From Alteripontixanthobacter muriae (GTDB lineage Bacteria > Pseudomonadota > Alphaproteobacteria > Sphingomonadales > Sphingomonadaceae): a stretch of DNA of 64,000 nt. Under the pieces are notes generated by a model. It saw only the letters and a program-made list of their open reading frames with translations. It was not told the origin of the DNA and searched no databases. Where the stretch lies: assembly GCF_013336795.1 (NCBI RefSeq), contig NZ_JAAFZT010000005.1, positions 62,001-126,000 on the forward strand, in the 5' to 3' direction. Shown here piece by piece: positions 30,954 through 41,414 of the stretch (position 1 is its first letter; each line of letters starts with the position of its first letter). A program made the translations under genes and the position numbers.

Positions 30954-31376
30954 ATGGCCAAGTTCCTTATCGTGGAAGCGCGCTTCTATAATCATCTCAA
31001 CGATATGCTCATCGCAGGCGCAAGAAGCGCTCTGGAAGCAGCAGGTCACGAGGTCGAGGTGTTGACCGTACCGGGGGCGCTCGAATTACCGGGAGCGATT
31101 TCGCTGGCGGTGGATAGTGAGGAATATGCGGGCTTTGTCGCCATCGGCGTGGTGATCCGTGGCGAAACCTACCACTTCGAAATCGTCGCCGGTGAAAGCG
31201 CGCGCGGCATCATGGCGCTGTCCATGGACGGTATCGCGATCGGCAATGGCATCCTGACAGTGGAGAACGAGGAGCAGGCGCTCGAACGGGCCGATCCTGC
31301 AAGAAAGAACAAGGGCGGCGAAGCTGCCGAGGCAGCGCTCGCCTTGCATGATCTGCAAAGCCGCTTCACCAGATGA
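30954..31376 (+). CDS. ribH: 6,7-dimethyl-8-ribityllumazine synthase RibH
   Basis: The 140-residue protein catalyses the penultimate step of riboflavin synthesis, joining the ribityl-pyrimidinedione to dihydroxybutanone phosphate. Diagnostic segments are VEARFYNHL (ribityl pocket Phe), [11 protein letters not shown] near residue 42, and [15 protein letters not shown] near 72, which holds the catalytic His. The ATG at 30954 gives the normal length; the open frame upstream to 30774 is not similar to the family. No other rib gene is adjacent. The short form and isolated position leave open that it is a second RibH paralogue, as many alphaproteobacteria have two. Confidence 0.95.
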   Translation: MAKFLIVEARFYNHLNDMLIAGARSALEAAGHEVEVLTVPGALELPGAISLAVDSEEYAGFVAIGVVIRGETYHFEIVAGESARGIMALSMDGIAIGNGILTVENEEQALERADPARKNKGGEAAEAALALHDLQSRFTR

Positions 31377-31419
31377 TCGTCGGCTGCGCTCGCACTAAGC
31401 TTTCGACTGGAACCAGGTC

Positions 31420-31740
31420 ATGAACGGGCCGCTCGAATGGCTCGCCGCGATCGGAACCATGGTGGCTGCCGGCCTGATTGCCGCCGACCTGGGCCGCCGG
31501 GCCACCGGCTGGGGCTTCGTCCTTTTCAGTGTCGTGGCCGTAATGTGGGTGGTGTCCGGCCTGACGAGCGATGCGATGCCGATTGCTGCAATGAACGGCA
31601 TACTCCTGCTCATCAACCTGTGGGGAGTTTGGCAGTATCTCTTGAGCCCCAAGAACCGCAGGGTGTTGGAGCGGATGGAGAAGATCGAGCACGACGTCGA
31701 AGAGGAAGTCGAGGAAGAGATGGAGGAGGAGAAACGTTGA
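31420..31740 (+). CDS. Small two- or three-helix membrane protein with acidic tail
   Basis: The 106-residue protein has three hydrophobic stretches (near residues 6-24, 30-48 and 56-74) followed by a charged tail extremely rich in Glu (VEEEVEEEMEEE), likely helical and cytosolic. No family is recognised. It starts 44 bases after ribH on the same strand and may be cotranscribed. It ends 25 bases from the convergent enolase gene. Confidence 0.7.
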   Translation: MNGPLEWLAAIGTMVAAGLIAADLGRRATGWGFVLFSVVAVMWVVSGLTSDAMPIAAMNGILLLINLWGVWQYLLSPKNRRVLERMEKIEHDVEEEVEEEMEEEKR

Positions 31741-31765
31741 GGCTCCTCTCCCCCGAAGTTGGCTT

Positions 31766-33112
<1,347 letters not shown>

Positions 33113-33241
33113 CTATAAGTCGGAACATTGGCGCGCAAGTTGCGTTGCCAATATGAAACCCCGGTCTTTTGTTCGTCGTTGTTTCGGCGGCAGTGGATCT
33201 GGGCGAATTGTTTTAACGCATCAGGGCAAAGGAAAAAGACC

Positions 33242-33892
33242 ATGGCAGAAGCCGGCACACCCCCGCTTACCACCGAAAAGAGCAGCACCCGCAAGACGAC
33301 CGCGCTGAACAACGCAACGGCGACCAATCCGGGCGGCTCGACCCGCAACGCCGACGATACCGCGACGAACACTTCCACCATCGTTGGGGATAATGCGTCT
33401 GAAACCGGTTCCGATGGCCGCAACGAGGCCAAGACACGCTTCAATTCTGCTTTGAACGAGGCGAAGGCCGGGGCCGCAGCGCTGAAGGCCGAAGCCGGGC
33501 ATCGCGCAGACGATTACAAGACACGCGCCCGCGGTAAGGGTGATGACTTCCGTGCAGAAGCCAAGGCTTACGGCGATCAGGCGAAGGGCCGCGCCAATGA
33601 GTATGCCCTGGAAGGCAAGTCGAAGGTCAGCGGCGGCATAGCTTCGCTCGCTCGCCTGGTGGACGAAAACGCCTCCACGCTGGACGAGAAAATGGGCGCC
33701 CAATATGGCGACTATGCACGCACCGCTTCGCGTAGCCTGCAGGACACTGCCGACAGCCTCGACAACAAGAGCATCGAGGAACTGGGCGAAGACGTGCGTG
33801 AATTCGTGCGCAAGAGCCCCGGCACAGCCATCGGCATTGCAGCCGTGACCGGCTTCATGCTGTCGCGGATGTTCAGCACCGGACGTCGCTGA
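33242..33892 (+). CDS. YqjD/ElaB-like (DUF883-type) single-helix membrane protein
   Basis: The 216-residue protein has a Thr/Asn/Ser-rich N-terminus of about 60 residues, then an Ala/Lys/Glu-rich segment likely to be a long helix. Its C-terminal block reads VREFVRKSPGTAIGIAAVTG and ends with a short membrane segment and basic tail. That C-terminal block (Arg-x-x-Pro before a Gly/Ala helix) is the pattern of YqjD/ElaB-type proteins, which attach to the inner membrane by the C-terminus. The ATG at 33242 follows AAAGGAAAAAGACC; an open extension upstream lacks support. It heads a set of four small membrane protein genes on plus. Confidence 0.72.
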   Translation: MAEAGTPPLTTEKSSTRKTTALNNATATNPGGSTRNADDTATNTSTIVGDNASETGSDGRNEAKTRFNSALNEAKAGAAALKAEAGHRADDYKTRARGKGDDFRAEAKAYGDQAKGRANEYALEGKSKVSGGIASLARLVDENASTLDEKMGAQYGDYARTASRSLQDTADSLDNKSIEELGEDVREFVRKSPGTAIGIAAVTGFMLSRMFSTGRR

Positions 33893-33921
33893 TCCCTTCA
33901 CTTTCCAGAAGGGAAGACTGA

Positions 33922-34329
33922 ATGCTCGAAGAAAGTGTGCGGACCGATCCCACGATCGAAGCTGAAGTTTCGGAGACCCGCGAGGATCCTTATGCCGGCG
34001 GGTCTCTGACGGATGACATCACCGCTCTGTATCAAGACGGCAAGACTTACGCCGAGGCCGAACTGGCCTTTCAGAAGACTCGCGCCCGGTTCACTCTGGA
34101 AAAGGGCAAGAAAGGCGCCGTCTTTCTGGGAGGAGCGCTCGCGCTCCTCCACCTGGCGGGTATTGCTCTGGTAGTTGGCCTCGTGATCGCGTTGACGCCG
34201 CTCATAACGGCCTGGGGCGCAACTGCTGTCGTGGTCGCTGTTCTCGTCATCGGGGCGCTGGTCCTCGGCAGCATGGCCAAGAAGAAATTCACCACCATGT
34301 CCTCCGCCTATAAGGAGGATGGCCGATGA
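33922..34329 (+). CDS. YqjE/holin-X-like two-helix membrane protein
   Basis: The 135-residue protein has a charged N-terminal half with DDITALYQDGKTYAEAELAFQKT, then two transmembrane segments (about residues 73-95 and 98-118) and a basic end. This layout fits the Actinobacterial Holin-X/YqjE type family often called phage holin family protein. No phage gene is nearby, so a lytic role is unlikely. AGAAGGGAAG before the ATG is a good ribosome binding site. The stop overlaps the next start as ATGA. Confidence 0.72.
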   Translation: MLEESVRTDPTIEAEVSETREDPYAGGSLTDDITALYQDGKTYAEAELAFQKTRARFTLEKGKKGAVFLGGALALLHLAGIALVVGLVIALTPLITAWGATAVVVAVLVIGALVLGSMAKKKFTTMSSAYKEDGR

Positions 34330-34679
34330 GCGGTTCGACAGTGGATATCGACAACCAGCTCCGGCAAGACCGGGCGATACGGGATAGTGCGAAAGCCGTG
34401 TTCATGCAGGACTACCACCATCTGCGTGAAGATCTGGCAGAAAAAGGTGTCGGATCGCGATTGTTCGATCGGGCGGCCATCGGCGCTACCGACGTGTTCG
34501 ACGAAGCTGTCGAGGTTGCCGACAACAACCGGGGAGCTTTGTACGCCCTCTTGGCAGCCGTCGGCCTGTGGTTCGCTCGCAACCCGATCCTATCCATCTT
34601 TTCCAGCGATGACGATGATGATTACGACGACGATTGGGATGATGACGATTGGGACGACGAGGATGATTATCACGATTGA
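34326..34679 (+). CDS. Small membrane protein with Asp-rich C-terminal tail
   Basis: The 117-residue protein has a hydrophilic helical N-terminal part and one hydrophobic segment (RGALYALLAAVGLWFARNPI, about residues 61-80). Its last 23 residues are almost only Asp with Trp, Tyr and one His, beginning near residue 94 (runs such as DDDDDYDDDWDDDD). Such a tail could bind divalent metals or basic partners. No family is recognised. It is translationally coupled to the holin-X-like gene upstream by ATGA. Confidence 0.72.
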   Translation: MSGSTVDIDNQLRQDRAIRDSAKAVFMQDYHHLREDLAEKGVGSRLFDRAAIGATDVFDEAVEVADNNRGALYALLAAVGLWFARNPILSIFSSDDDDDYDDDWDDDDWDDEDDYHD

Positions 34680-34734
34680 GCGATACGAATCTCAGGCACC
34701 GAAACTATAAGAATGAAGGCGGAGAATTTCCGAT

Positions 34735-35202
34735 ATGGATCAGACACAAGAACAGAAACGCGAAGAACTGCGCCAGAAGATCGAAGCCAGTGAAGCACGC
34801 AATGCCGAGCGGGGCTTGGGCGATTATGCCGCCGACATTCGCGACGGCACTGTCAATTTTGCCAAGGACCACCCGATTGCAGCAGTTGCAGGCGGCCTTG
34901 CTCTAGGCGTAGTGATCGCTTCGCTTATACCCGGGCCCGGTCGCCGGATGCGCCGCAGGGCGACCTCGAAGGCGTCCTCGCTCGCGAGCACGCTTAGCGA
35001 GCTCGGGATTGCATACGCCTCTGGCCTTTTCGAGACGGCGGGTGATCTCGCAGAGGACCTCGGCGATGGCATCAGCGACAAGGCACGTCATCTGAACAGG
35101 GAGGCGCATTACCGGGCCGGGGAAACAGGCGATGCCGCTCGTGCACTGTCCCGTCGTGCCGGCAAGAAAGCAAGCCGTACCCTGCGTGATTTGCGCCGCT
35201 AA
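34735..35202 (+). CDS. YqjD-like membrane-associated protein
   Basis: The 155-residue protein begins with a charged helix (QEQKREELRQKIEASEA). It then has FAKDHPIAAVAGGLALGVVIASLIPG near residues 43-68, a membrane segment preceded by the His-Pro/Lys-Asp pattern of YqjD-type proteins. The C-terminal half is basic and alanine-rich and ends RRAGKKASRTLRDLRR. GGCGGAG precedes the ATG. It completes the four-gene set starting at 33242. The function is unknown; the set as a whole suggests an envelope-associated stress role by analogy with yqjDE. Confidence 0.7.
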   Translation: MDQTQEQKREELRQKIEASEARNAERGLGDYAADIRDGTVNFAKDHPIAAVAGGLALGVVIASLIPGPGRRMRRRATSKASSLASTLSELGIAYASGLFETAGDLAEDLGDGISDKARHLNREAHYRAGETGDAARALSRRAGKKASRTLRDLRR

Positions 35203-35226
35203 TTTTGTAAATCAGCAGAGCCTCAA

Positions 35227-35259
35227 TTCGGCGCGGCAGGCTTGGCCTGTTGCGCCGAA
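35227..35259. other. 15-bp stem-loop between the membrane protein set and DUF4170
   Basis: TTCGGCGCGGCAGGC (35227-35241) pairs with GCCTGTTGCGCCGAA (35245-35259) around a 3-base loop. As RNA the two inner GG/UU positions form G-U pairs, so the fold is continuous. No T-run follows on either strand. It may end or stabilise the transcript from the upstream genes, or act in the leader of the DUF4170 gene 81 bases further on. Confidence 0.55.
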
Positions 35260-35340
35260 GACGTTAGTGGGGAACATTATCTTCATCTAATCCGGACCGC
35301 AGCGGCTATAACCCCGCAAGCGCTTCAAAGAGGTTCAGAC

Positions 35341-35571
35341 ATGGCCGAAAAAGAGAGCAAGCAACTTCTGCACCTGGTGATGGGCGGCAGGGTCAAGGAC
35401 CCCCGCACCCTTGAATTTCAGGATCCCGAGAGCATTCACGTGGTCGGCGTGTTCAGCAATTTCGAATCTGCCGAAGAAGCATGGCGCGGCAATGCGCAAC
35501 GCACGGTGGACGATGCCGAAATGAAGTATGTCATCGTTCACCTGCACAAGCTTCTCGATCCGGAAGCTTGA
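35341..35571 (+). CDS. DUF4170 protein
   Basis: The 76-residue protein matches the short alphaproteobacterial DUF4170 family: LHLVMGGRVKDP, IHVVGVFSNFESAEEAWRG, AQRTVDDAEMKYVIVHLHKLLDP. It is soluble, with no signal peptide. Its function is not known. AGAGGTTCAGAC before the ATG at 35341 supports this start; an upstream extension to 35242 would overlap the strong stem-loop. The gene ends 27 bases before a bidirectional terminator. Confidence 0.85.
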   Translation: MAEKESKQLLHLVMGGRVKDPRTLEFQDPESIHVVGVFSNFESAEEAWRGNAQRTVDDAEMKYVIVHLHKLLDPEA

Positions 35572-35598
35572 TCAGCGCACATTTGCCTGGACGGACGA

Positions 35599-35630
35599 AA
35601 AAGGCCCCCGAACCGGGGGCCTTTTCTTTT
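35599..35630. terminator. Bidirectional Rho-independent terminator between DUF4170 and greA
   Basis: A 12-bp stem (AAAAGGCCCCCG-type arm at 35599-35610 with its complement at 35614-35625) closes a 3-base loop. A-rich sequence lies on the left and T-rich sequence on the right, so it can end both the plus-strand DUF4170 transcript and the minus-strand greA transcript. Confidence 0.93.
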
Positions 35631-35648
35631 GCCACAAACTTGCGGAGT

Positions 35649-36116
35649 TCAGATGAACTCGATTTTCTGCACCAGGTAGAACTTGTCGCCAGAAGGAACA
35701 GTCACTTCCACTTCCTCATCCACCTTCTTGCCGATGAGAGCGCGTGCCATGGGTGAACTGTAGGAGATACGACCGCTGTTCGCATCGGCCTCGGTCTGGC
35801 CGACGATTTGATACTTCACCGGCTTGTCGTCTTCGTCGAGCAACGTCACCGTTGCGCCAAAAATCACCCGATCACCGGAAAGGCTTTTCGGATCGATAAT
35901 CTGGGCGCGAGAAACCTTGTCCTCAATGTCGGAAATCTGGGCCTCGACCTGCCCCTGCCTTTCTTTCGCCGCGTGATATTCGGCGTTTTCGGAAAGATCG
36001 CCATGCGCGCGGGCTTCCTCGATCGCATCGACGATCTTGGGCCGTTCGGCGCGCAAGGCCTTCAGATCGCTGGTCAGGCGCTCATACCCTTCGGCGAGCA
36101 TCGGGACCTTTTCCAT
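35649..36116 (-). CDS. greA: Transcription elongation factor GreA
   Basis: The 155-residue protein has the N-terminal coiled coil with the acidic tip motif [20 protein letters not shown] near residues 35-54, which reaches the RNA polymerase active site to trigger transcript cleavage. The C-terminal FKBP-like domain has [22 protein letters not shown]. Length is normal. It lies 109 bases downstream of carB on the same strand and ends at a bidirectional terminator. Confidence 0.97.
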   Translation of the reverse strand: MEKVPMLAEGYERLTSDLKALRAERPKIVDAIEEARAHGDLSENAEYHAAKERQGQVEAQISDIEDKVSRAQIIDPKSLSGDRVIFGATVTLLDEDDKPVKYQIVGQTEADANSGRISYSSPMARALIGKKVDEEVEVTVPSGDKFYLVQKIEFI

Positions 36117-36225
36117 GTCAGATTCCAGTCTGTTTCAGCCGCTCTCGAACAAGACGTCCTCTTGCCGTTCCAGAAATTGAAACGGCGCTTGCAGGACCGA
36201 AATGTTCGAGGGCAGCGCGGTTGTT

Positions 36226-39200
36226 TCAGCTATGATAGTCCTGCAGCGGCTTCACTTCAAGCTGGCTGACCTTAACCGATGCGATAGCCCGGCTTGCTGC
36301 CACAGACGCGGCCGCTGTGGTATAGGACGGTATCTTCATCTGCAGGGCCGTTGCGCGGATTGATTTTGAATCGATCAGGCTCTGCCAACCCTCGGTCGTG
36401 TTGAACACAAGGTCCACTCTGCCATCGATCATCCGGTCCACGATATGCGGCTGCCCCTGAGCGACCTTGTTGATCCTTTCGACCGTCAAACCCTTCTCAG
36501 CCAGGAAAACGGCGTTTCCATCGGTCGCCAGGACGGAGAAACCCTGTTCGATCAGCGTGCGAACCGCAGGAACGATCGCCTCCCGGTCGCTTTCCTTGAC
36601 TGAGACGAAGACGGTGCCTTTCTCTGGCAACGTGACCCCCGCCCCCAATTGCGACTTGAAGAACGCCGCTGGGAAGTCGCTGTCGATCCCCATGACTTCG
36701 CCCGTCGACTTCATTTCGGGCGACAGGACCGGGTCTGCGCCGGGGAAGCGGGCGAAAGGAAACACCGCCTCCTTCACCGCCATGTAGCCGAGCTCGCGCC
36801 GAATAGGCGGGAATGCGGAAAGCATTTCGCCCGCCATGATCCGGGCCGCAACTTTCGCGACGGGGAAGCCGACAGCTTTCGCAACGAAGGGAACGGTGCG
36901 GCTTGCCCGGGGATTGACCTCGATCAGATAGACCAGTTCATTACCGCTCTCGTCCGCCTTGATAGCGAATTGGCTGTTCATCAGACCGCGAACTCCGAGT
37001 GCCAGCGCCAGCTTTCTGGCCTGATCCTCCATCTCGGCGATTACCGCATCTGACAGACTGTAGGGCGGCAGGGTGCAGGCGCTGTCGCCAGAATGCACCC
37101 CGGCTTCCTCGATATGCTGCATCACGCCTGCGATTACCACGTCCGTCCCGTCGCAAAGCGCGTCAACGTCGCATTCGATCGCATCACGAAGATATTGGTC
37201 GATCAGGACAGGAGAATCACCCGACACATTGACTGCAGTCGCGATATAATCATCAAGCTGGGCCTCGCTGTCCACGATCTCCATCGCACGGCCGCCCAGC
37301 ACGTAAGAGGGGCGCAACAGGACCGGATAGCCAATGCTGCGCGCGACGGCGGCTGCCTCGTCACGGCTGCGGGCGATTCCATTTTCGGGCTGACGCAGCC
37401 CCAGTTTTCCGACCAGCTTGGCGAAGCGTTCACGGTCTTCGGCAAGATCGATGGCATCGGGGCTGGTGCCGAGGATCGGAATGCCTTCGTCTTCCAGCGC
37501 CTGCGCCAGTTTCAGCGGCGTCTGCCCGCCGAATTGCACGATAACCCCGACCAACTCGCCATTCTGCTGCTCGACGCGCAGGATCTCCAGCACGTCCTCC
37601 GCCGTGAGCGGCTCGAAATAGAGGCGGTCGGACGTGTCGTAATCGGTGGAGACAGTCTCCGGGTTGCAATTGACCATGATGGTCTCGAACCCGGCTTCGT
37701 CGAGCGCAAAACAGGCGTGGCAGCAGCAATAGTCGAATTCGATGCCCTGCCCGATCCGGTTCGGCCCGCCGCCGAGGATCACGACCTTGCGGCGGTCGCT
37801 CGGCCATGCCTCGTTCTCCGGCTCGCCGAAGCTTGGCGCTTCGTAGGTCGAATACATATAGGGCGTGATCGCCTCGAACTCGGCGGCGCAGCTGTCGATG
37901 CGCTTGAACACGGGATGCACGCCCAGCTTTTCGCGAAGCTGGCGAACTTCCTTTTCCGAAGTGGCACCAGCCATGGCGCGCAGCGTGTCGTGCAGCAGCC
38001 CGCTGCGACGCGCCTGCGTTTCCGCCAGGCCGCCTGCTACGCCGACGCTGCGCACGGCCAATGTGGCGAGACGCTTGTCGGAAAAGCCCATCGCCTTCAA
38101 CCGGCGCATTTCCGCTGCATCACGAGGCAGGCCGGTATGGCCGAGCATACGTTCTTCGTAGATGATGGCTTCGATCTGGCGCAGGAACCATGCGTCATAG
38201 CCAGTGATGGGCTGGATTTCCTCCACCGTCATGCCTTCGCGGAATGCCTGGGCGACGTTCAGCAGCCGGTCGGGGGTGCGGCGCGACAGGGCGGCGGTGA
38301 TGACATCCCTGCTCGTTCCCTCGAATTCGACGACGCGGTTGAAGCCGTCCAGCCCCGTTTCCAAACCGCGCAAGGCTTTCTGCATGCTCTCGGCGAAGCT
38401 GCGGCCGATCGCCATCACTTCACCCACGGACTTCATCGCGGTGGAGAGATCGTCCTTCGACCCCTTGAACTTTTCGAAGGCGAAGCGCGGTATCTTCGTG
38501 ACGACGTAATCGATGGTCGGCTCGAAACTGGCCGGGGTCGCGCCGGTGATCTCGTTCGTGATCTCGTCCAGCGTGTAGCCGACGGCGAGCTTCGCCGCGA
38601 CGCGCGCGATGGGGAACCCGGTCGCCTTGGATGCGAGCGCACTGGAACGCGAAACCCGCGGGTTCATCTCGATCACGATCAGCCGGCCATCAGCTGGATT
38701 AACTGCGAACTGTACGTTGGAACCGCCTGTTTCGACGCCGATTTCACGCAGCACGGCGATGCTGGCCGAGCGCATGATCTGGTATTCCTTGTCGGTCAGC
38801 GTCAGCGCCGGAGCGACAGTGATGGAATCGCCGGTATGAACGCCCATAGGGTCTACATTCTCGATTGCACAGACGATGATGCAATTGTCGGCGCGGTCGC
38901 GCACGACTTCCATCTCGAACTCTTTCCAGCCGAGAAGCGATTCCTCGATCAGCACCTCGTTCGTGGGGCTGGCGTCGATGCCCTCGCGGGTGATGCGTTC
39001 GAATTCGGCCTTGTTGTAGGCAATCCCGCCGCCCGTTCCGCCAAGGGTGAAGCTCGGGCGGATGATCGCAGGCAGGCCGGTACGTTCGAGAACGGCGAAA
39101 GCTTCATCAACCGAGTAAGCGACACCGCTGCGCGCGCTTTCCAGGCCGATGCTGTCCATTGCCTCACGGAAGCGCTGGCGATTTTCCGCCTTGTCGATGG

Positions 39201-39564
39201 CGTCGGCATTGGCGCCGATCATCTGCACGCCGTACTTCTCCAGCGTCCCGTCATTCGCCAGTGCGAGGGCACAATTCAGCGCCGTCTGCCCGCCCATTGT
39301 CGGCAGCACCGCATCGGGGCGTTCCTTGGCGATGATCTTCGCGACGATCTCGGGCGTGATCGGCTCGACATAGGTCGCGTCCGCCATCTCGGGATCGGTC
39401 ATGATCGTGGCAGGGTTGGAATTGACGAGGATGACGCGGTAGCCCTCCTCCTTCAGCGCCTTGATCGCCTGCGTGCCGGAATAGTCGAACTCGCAAGCCT
39501 GTCCGATAATGATCGGACCAGCGCCAATGACGAGGATCGAGGAAATGTCTGTACGTTTGGGCAT
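36226..39564 (-). CDS. carB: Carbamoyl-phosphate synthase large subunit
   Basis: The 1112-residue subunit makes carbamoyl phosphate from bicarbonate, ammonia and two ATP for pyrimidine and arginine synthesis. Two homologous ATP-grasp halves are visible: [23 protein letters not shown] at the start, and [20 protein letters not shown] near residue 590. Each has [18 protein letters not shown] or [18 protein letters not shown]. The C-terminal MGS-like allosteric domain follows. The length is somewhat above E. coli (1073) and usual for alphaproteobacteria. The start overlaps the stop of the small gene between it and carA by one base (TAATG). Confidence 0.98.
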   Translation of the reverse strand: MPKRTDISSILVIGAGPIIIGQACEFDYSGTQAIKALKEEGYRVILVNSNPATIMTDPEMADATYVEPITPEIVAKIIAKERPDAVLPTMGGQTALNCALALANDGTLEKYGVQMIGANADAIDKAENRQRFREAMDSIGLESARSGVAYSVDEAFAVLERTGLPAIIRPSFTLGGTGGGIAYNKAEFERITREGIDASPTNEVLIEESLLGWKEFEMEVVRDRADNCIIVCAIENVDPMGVHTGDSITVAPALTLTDKEYQIMRSASIAVLREIGVETGGSNVQFAVNPADGRLIVIEMNPRVSRSSALASKATGFPIARVAAKLAVGYTLDEITNEITGATPASFEPTIDYVVTKIPRFAFEKFKGSKDDLSTAMKSVGEVMAIGRSFAESMQKALRGLETGLDGFNRVVEFEGTSRDVITAALSRRTPDRLLNVAQAFREGMTVEEIQPITGYDAWFLRQIEAIIYEERMLGHTGLPRDAAEMRRLKAMGFSDKRLATLAVRSVGVAGGLAETQARRSGLLHDTLRAMAGATSEKEVRQLREKLGVHPVFKRIDSCAAEFEAITPYMYSTYEAPSFGEPENEAWPSDRRKVVILGGGPNRIGQGIEFDYCCCHACFALDEAGFETIMVNCNPETVSTDYDTSDRLYFEPLTAEDVLEILRVEQQNGELVGVIVQFGGQTPLKLAQALEDEGIPILGTSPDAIDLAEDRERFAKLVGKLGLRQPENGIARSRDEAAAVARSIGYPVLLRPSYVLGGRAMEIVDSEAQLDDYIATAVNVSGDSPVLIDQYLRDAIECDVDALCDGTDVVIAGVMQHIEEAGVHSGDSACTLPPYSLSDAVIAEMEDQARKLALALGVRGLMNSQFAIKADESGNELVYLIEVNPRASRTVPFVAKAVGFPVAKVAARIMAGEMLSAFPPIRRELGYMAVKEAVFPFARFPGADPVLSPEMKSTGEVMGIDSDFPAAFFKSQLGAGVTLPEKGTVFVSVKESDREAIVPAVRTLIEQGFSVLATDGNAVFLAEKGLTVERINKVAQGQPHIVDRMIDGRVDLVFNTTEGWQSLIDSKSIRATALQMKIPSYTTAAASVAASRAIASVKVSQLEVKPLQDYHS

Positions 39565-40034
39565 TATTTGCTCTGCTGTATTGGGATGGCATTATAGCTA
39601 CCACTGACGATCTTAGTCCCATTTAGCGCCTGCCAACCGTGAAAAGAAGCGCCGTAAGCAGATGCTGATTCGCAAACTCGACGACTCAGAAGAAAGTAGT
39701 CATTGCTATTAAAAGACACGAGATCCACCGACGAGACGAGCATTGAGTGCTCTTCCGAGAGAGGCAAAAGAACGCTATCGATCATTGCGGAGAAATTAGG
39801 GTTCTCCACGATAACTTTATATTCGGAGAGAGATTCCTGAACTAGGGTCAAGGATTCATGATCACCGTACAGCGAGAAAACGATCTTAGGTCCGACGACC
39901 AACCAATTCTCAGAATCCATTTGCCATTCAATTTGGAAATCATCCAAGCATTGACTTACGGGTTCAGCGTGAACGGTGCTCGGCAGATGAGCCAAGCTCA
40001 AGCTGACTAGGATCAGTAAAGCAGGCAACCTCAT
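39564..40034 (-). CDS. Secreted protein of unknown function between carA and carB
   Basis: The 156-residue product has a clear Sec signal peptide ([23 protein letters not shown], cleavage after about residue 23). The mature part has a Cys near residue 29 and another near 121 (RRVCESAS), which could form a disulfide. No family is recognised. Composition is visibly richer in A/T than the car genes, with many Ser, Asn and Leu residues, which suggests a later insertion. Its start overlaps the carA stop as ATGA and its stop overlaps the carB start as TAATG, so it keeps the operon's translational coupling. Confidence 0.78.
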   Translation of the reverse strand: MRLPALLILVSLSLAHLPSTVHAEPVSQCLDDFQIEWQMDSENWLVVGPKIVFSLYGDHESLTLVQESLSEYKVIVENPNFSAMIDSVLLPLSEEHSMLVSSVDLVSFNSNDYFLLSRRVCESASAYGASFHGWQALNGTKIVSGSYNAIPIQQSK

Positions 40035-41224
40035 CTCAACACCTCCACGAACTTCTCGAACAGGTAAAAGCTGTCCTGAGGACCCGGACTTGCCTCCGGG
40101 TGATACTGCACACCGAAAGCCTTCTTGCCGCTGATCGCGATGCCGCAGTTCGAGCCATCGAACAGGCTCACATGCGTCTGTTCGACGTCAGCTGGCAGCG
40201 TGTCACCATCGACAGCGAAACCGTGGTTCATGCTGGTGATCTCCACCAGACCCTGCGTGTCGCCCCATCCCTCGCCCACGCGCTGCACCGGGTGGTTTGC
40301 GCCGCGGTGGCCCTGATGCATCTTCTTCGTCTTCGCGCCCGCTGCCAGAGCGAGCAGTTGGTGACCGAGGCAGATGCCAAAGATCGGCATGTCGCGGTCG
40401 AGCAAATTGCGGATCACCGGCACTGCCCGCTCTCCGGTAGCGGCAGGGTCGCCCGGCCCGTTGGAGAGGAACACGCCCGCGGGCTCATGCGCCATGATCT
40501 CGTCGACGCTCGCGCTGGCGGGGACGACTGTTACCCGCGCTCCGGCGCGCGCCAGATTGCGGAAAATGTTGTCCTTCGAACCGTAGTCGATCGCGACGAC
40601 ATGCGGCTTCGCCTCGCCGCCCGCCTGCTCCGAACTGCTGGCATAGCCCTTGCCCAAAACCCACTCGCCGCCATCCCAGCTTTCGGCCTTCTCGCGGCTG
40701 ACCCGGCTGGCCAGGTCCATGCCTTCCAATCCGGCCCATTCGGCAGCCTGCCTCTGCAATTCGCGAATGTCGAAGCGACCGTGCGGATCATGCGCGATCA
40801 CGGCGTTCTGCGCGCCCGACAAACGGATGCGGCGCGTCAGTGCGCGGGTATCAACGCCGGACAGGCCGATGCGTCCTTCTGTCGCCATCCAGCTTGCGAA
40901 CTGATCTTTTGCGCGAAAGCTGGAATGCGGCGTCACTTCCTCGCGCACGATGCAGCCGACTGTGCTTTCGACCCGGCTTTCGCGGTCTTCGTCATTCGCG
41001 CCTACATTGCCGATATGGGGAAAGGTAAAATTGACGATCTGCGCTGCGTAGCTCGGATCGGTCATCACTTCCTGATAGCCGGTCATCGCCGTGTTGAAGC
41101 ACAACTCGCCAACAGCGGAGCCGGAAGCGCCGAAGCCCTTGCCCCAGACGGTAGTGCCGTCAGCCAGAACGAGGACTCCCGTCGCACCCAAAGGTTGCGC
41201 AGGGCTTGTGGCGGGGTCGGCCAT
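40031..41224 (-). CDS. carA: Carbamoyl-phosphate synthase small (glutaminase) subunit
   Basis: The 397-residue subunit releases ammonia from glutamine for CarB. The N-terminal half has LVLADGTTVWGKGFG and GEVCFNTAMTGYQE-like sequence (GELCFNTAMTGYQEVMTDPSY). The class I amidotransferase domain has the nucleophile elbow FGICLGHQLLALA and the catalytic HPE in VQYHPEASPGP. The ATG at 41224 is preceded by GGAGCGCCCC; an in-frame TTG six codons upstream is not favoured. It is divergent from yqeY, with about 190 bases in between for both promoters. Confidence 0.97.
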   Translation of the reverse strand: MADPATSPAQPLGATGVLVLADGTTVWGKGFGASGSAVGELCFNTAMTGYQEVMTDPSYAAQIVNFTFPHIGNVGANDEDRESRVESTVGCIVREEVTPHSSFRAKDQFASWMATEGRIGLSGVDTRALTRRIRLSGAQNAVIAHDPHGRFDIRELQRQAAEWAGLEGMDLASRVSREKAESWDGGEWVLGKGYASSSEQAGGEAKPHVVAIDYGSKDNIFRNLARAGARVTVVPASASVDEIMAHEPAGVFLSNGPGDPAATGERAVPVIRNLLDRDMPIFGICLGHQLLALAAGAKTKKMHQGHRGANHPVQRVGEGWGDTQGLVEITSMNHGFAVDGDTLPADVEQTHVSLFDGSNCGIAISGKKAFGVQYHPEASPGPQDSFYLFEKFVEVLR

Positions 41225-41414
41225 GGGGCGCTCCGATTGCAAAGGTTTTCCGGCGATGTCGCTAAGCCGCAGCGGCTAGGCTGCGCGGCCCCCTTCGTCA
41301 AGCGGCCATCTGTTCACAGCCGTTCAAGATGGCGATTTCCCGGCGCGGCTATGGCGGGCGCGGGCGCATCTTGTATAGCATTCGCAAGATTCTCCCTTGC
41401 ACAAGGAATTGCAG

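Noticed and set aside
33922-34329. Holin-like gene as a prophage remnant
   Set aside because: No endolysin, integrase, capsid or tail genes lie nearby; YqjE-type proteins are chromosomal in many bacteria.
37093-39597. 834-codon plus-strand open frame opposite carB
   Set aside because: It is a shadow of carB caused by codon bias; composition rich in His/Arg/Asp without motifs.
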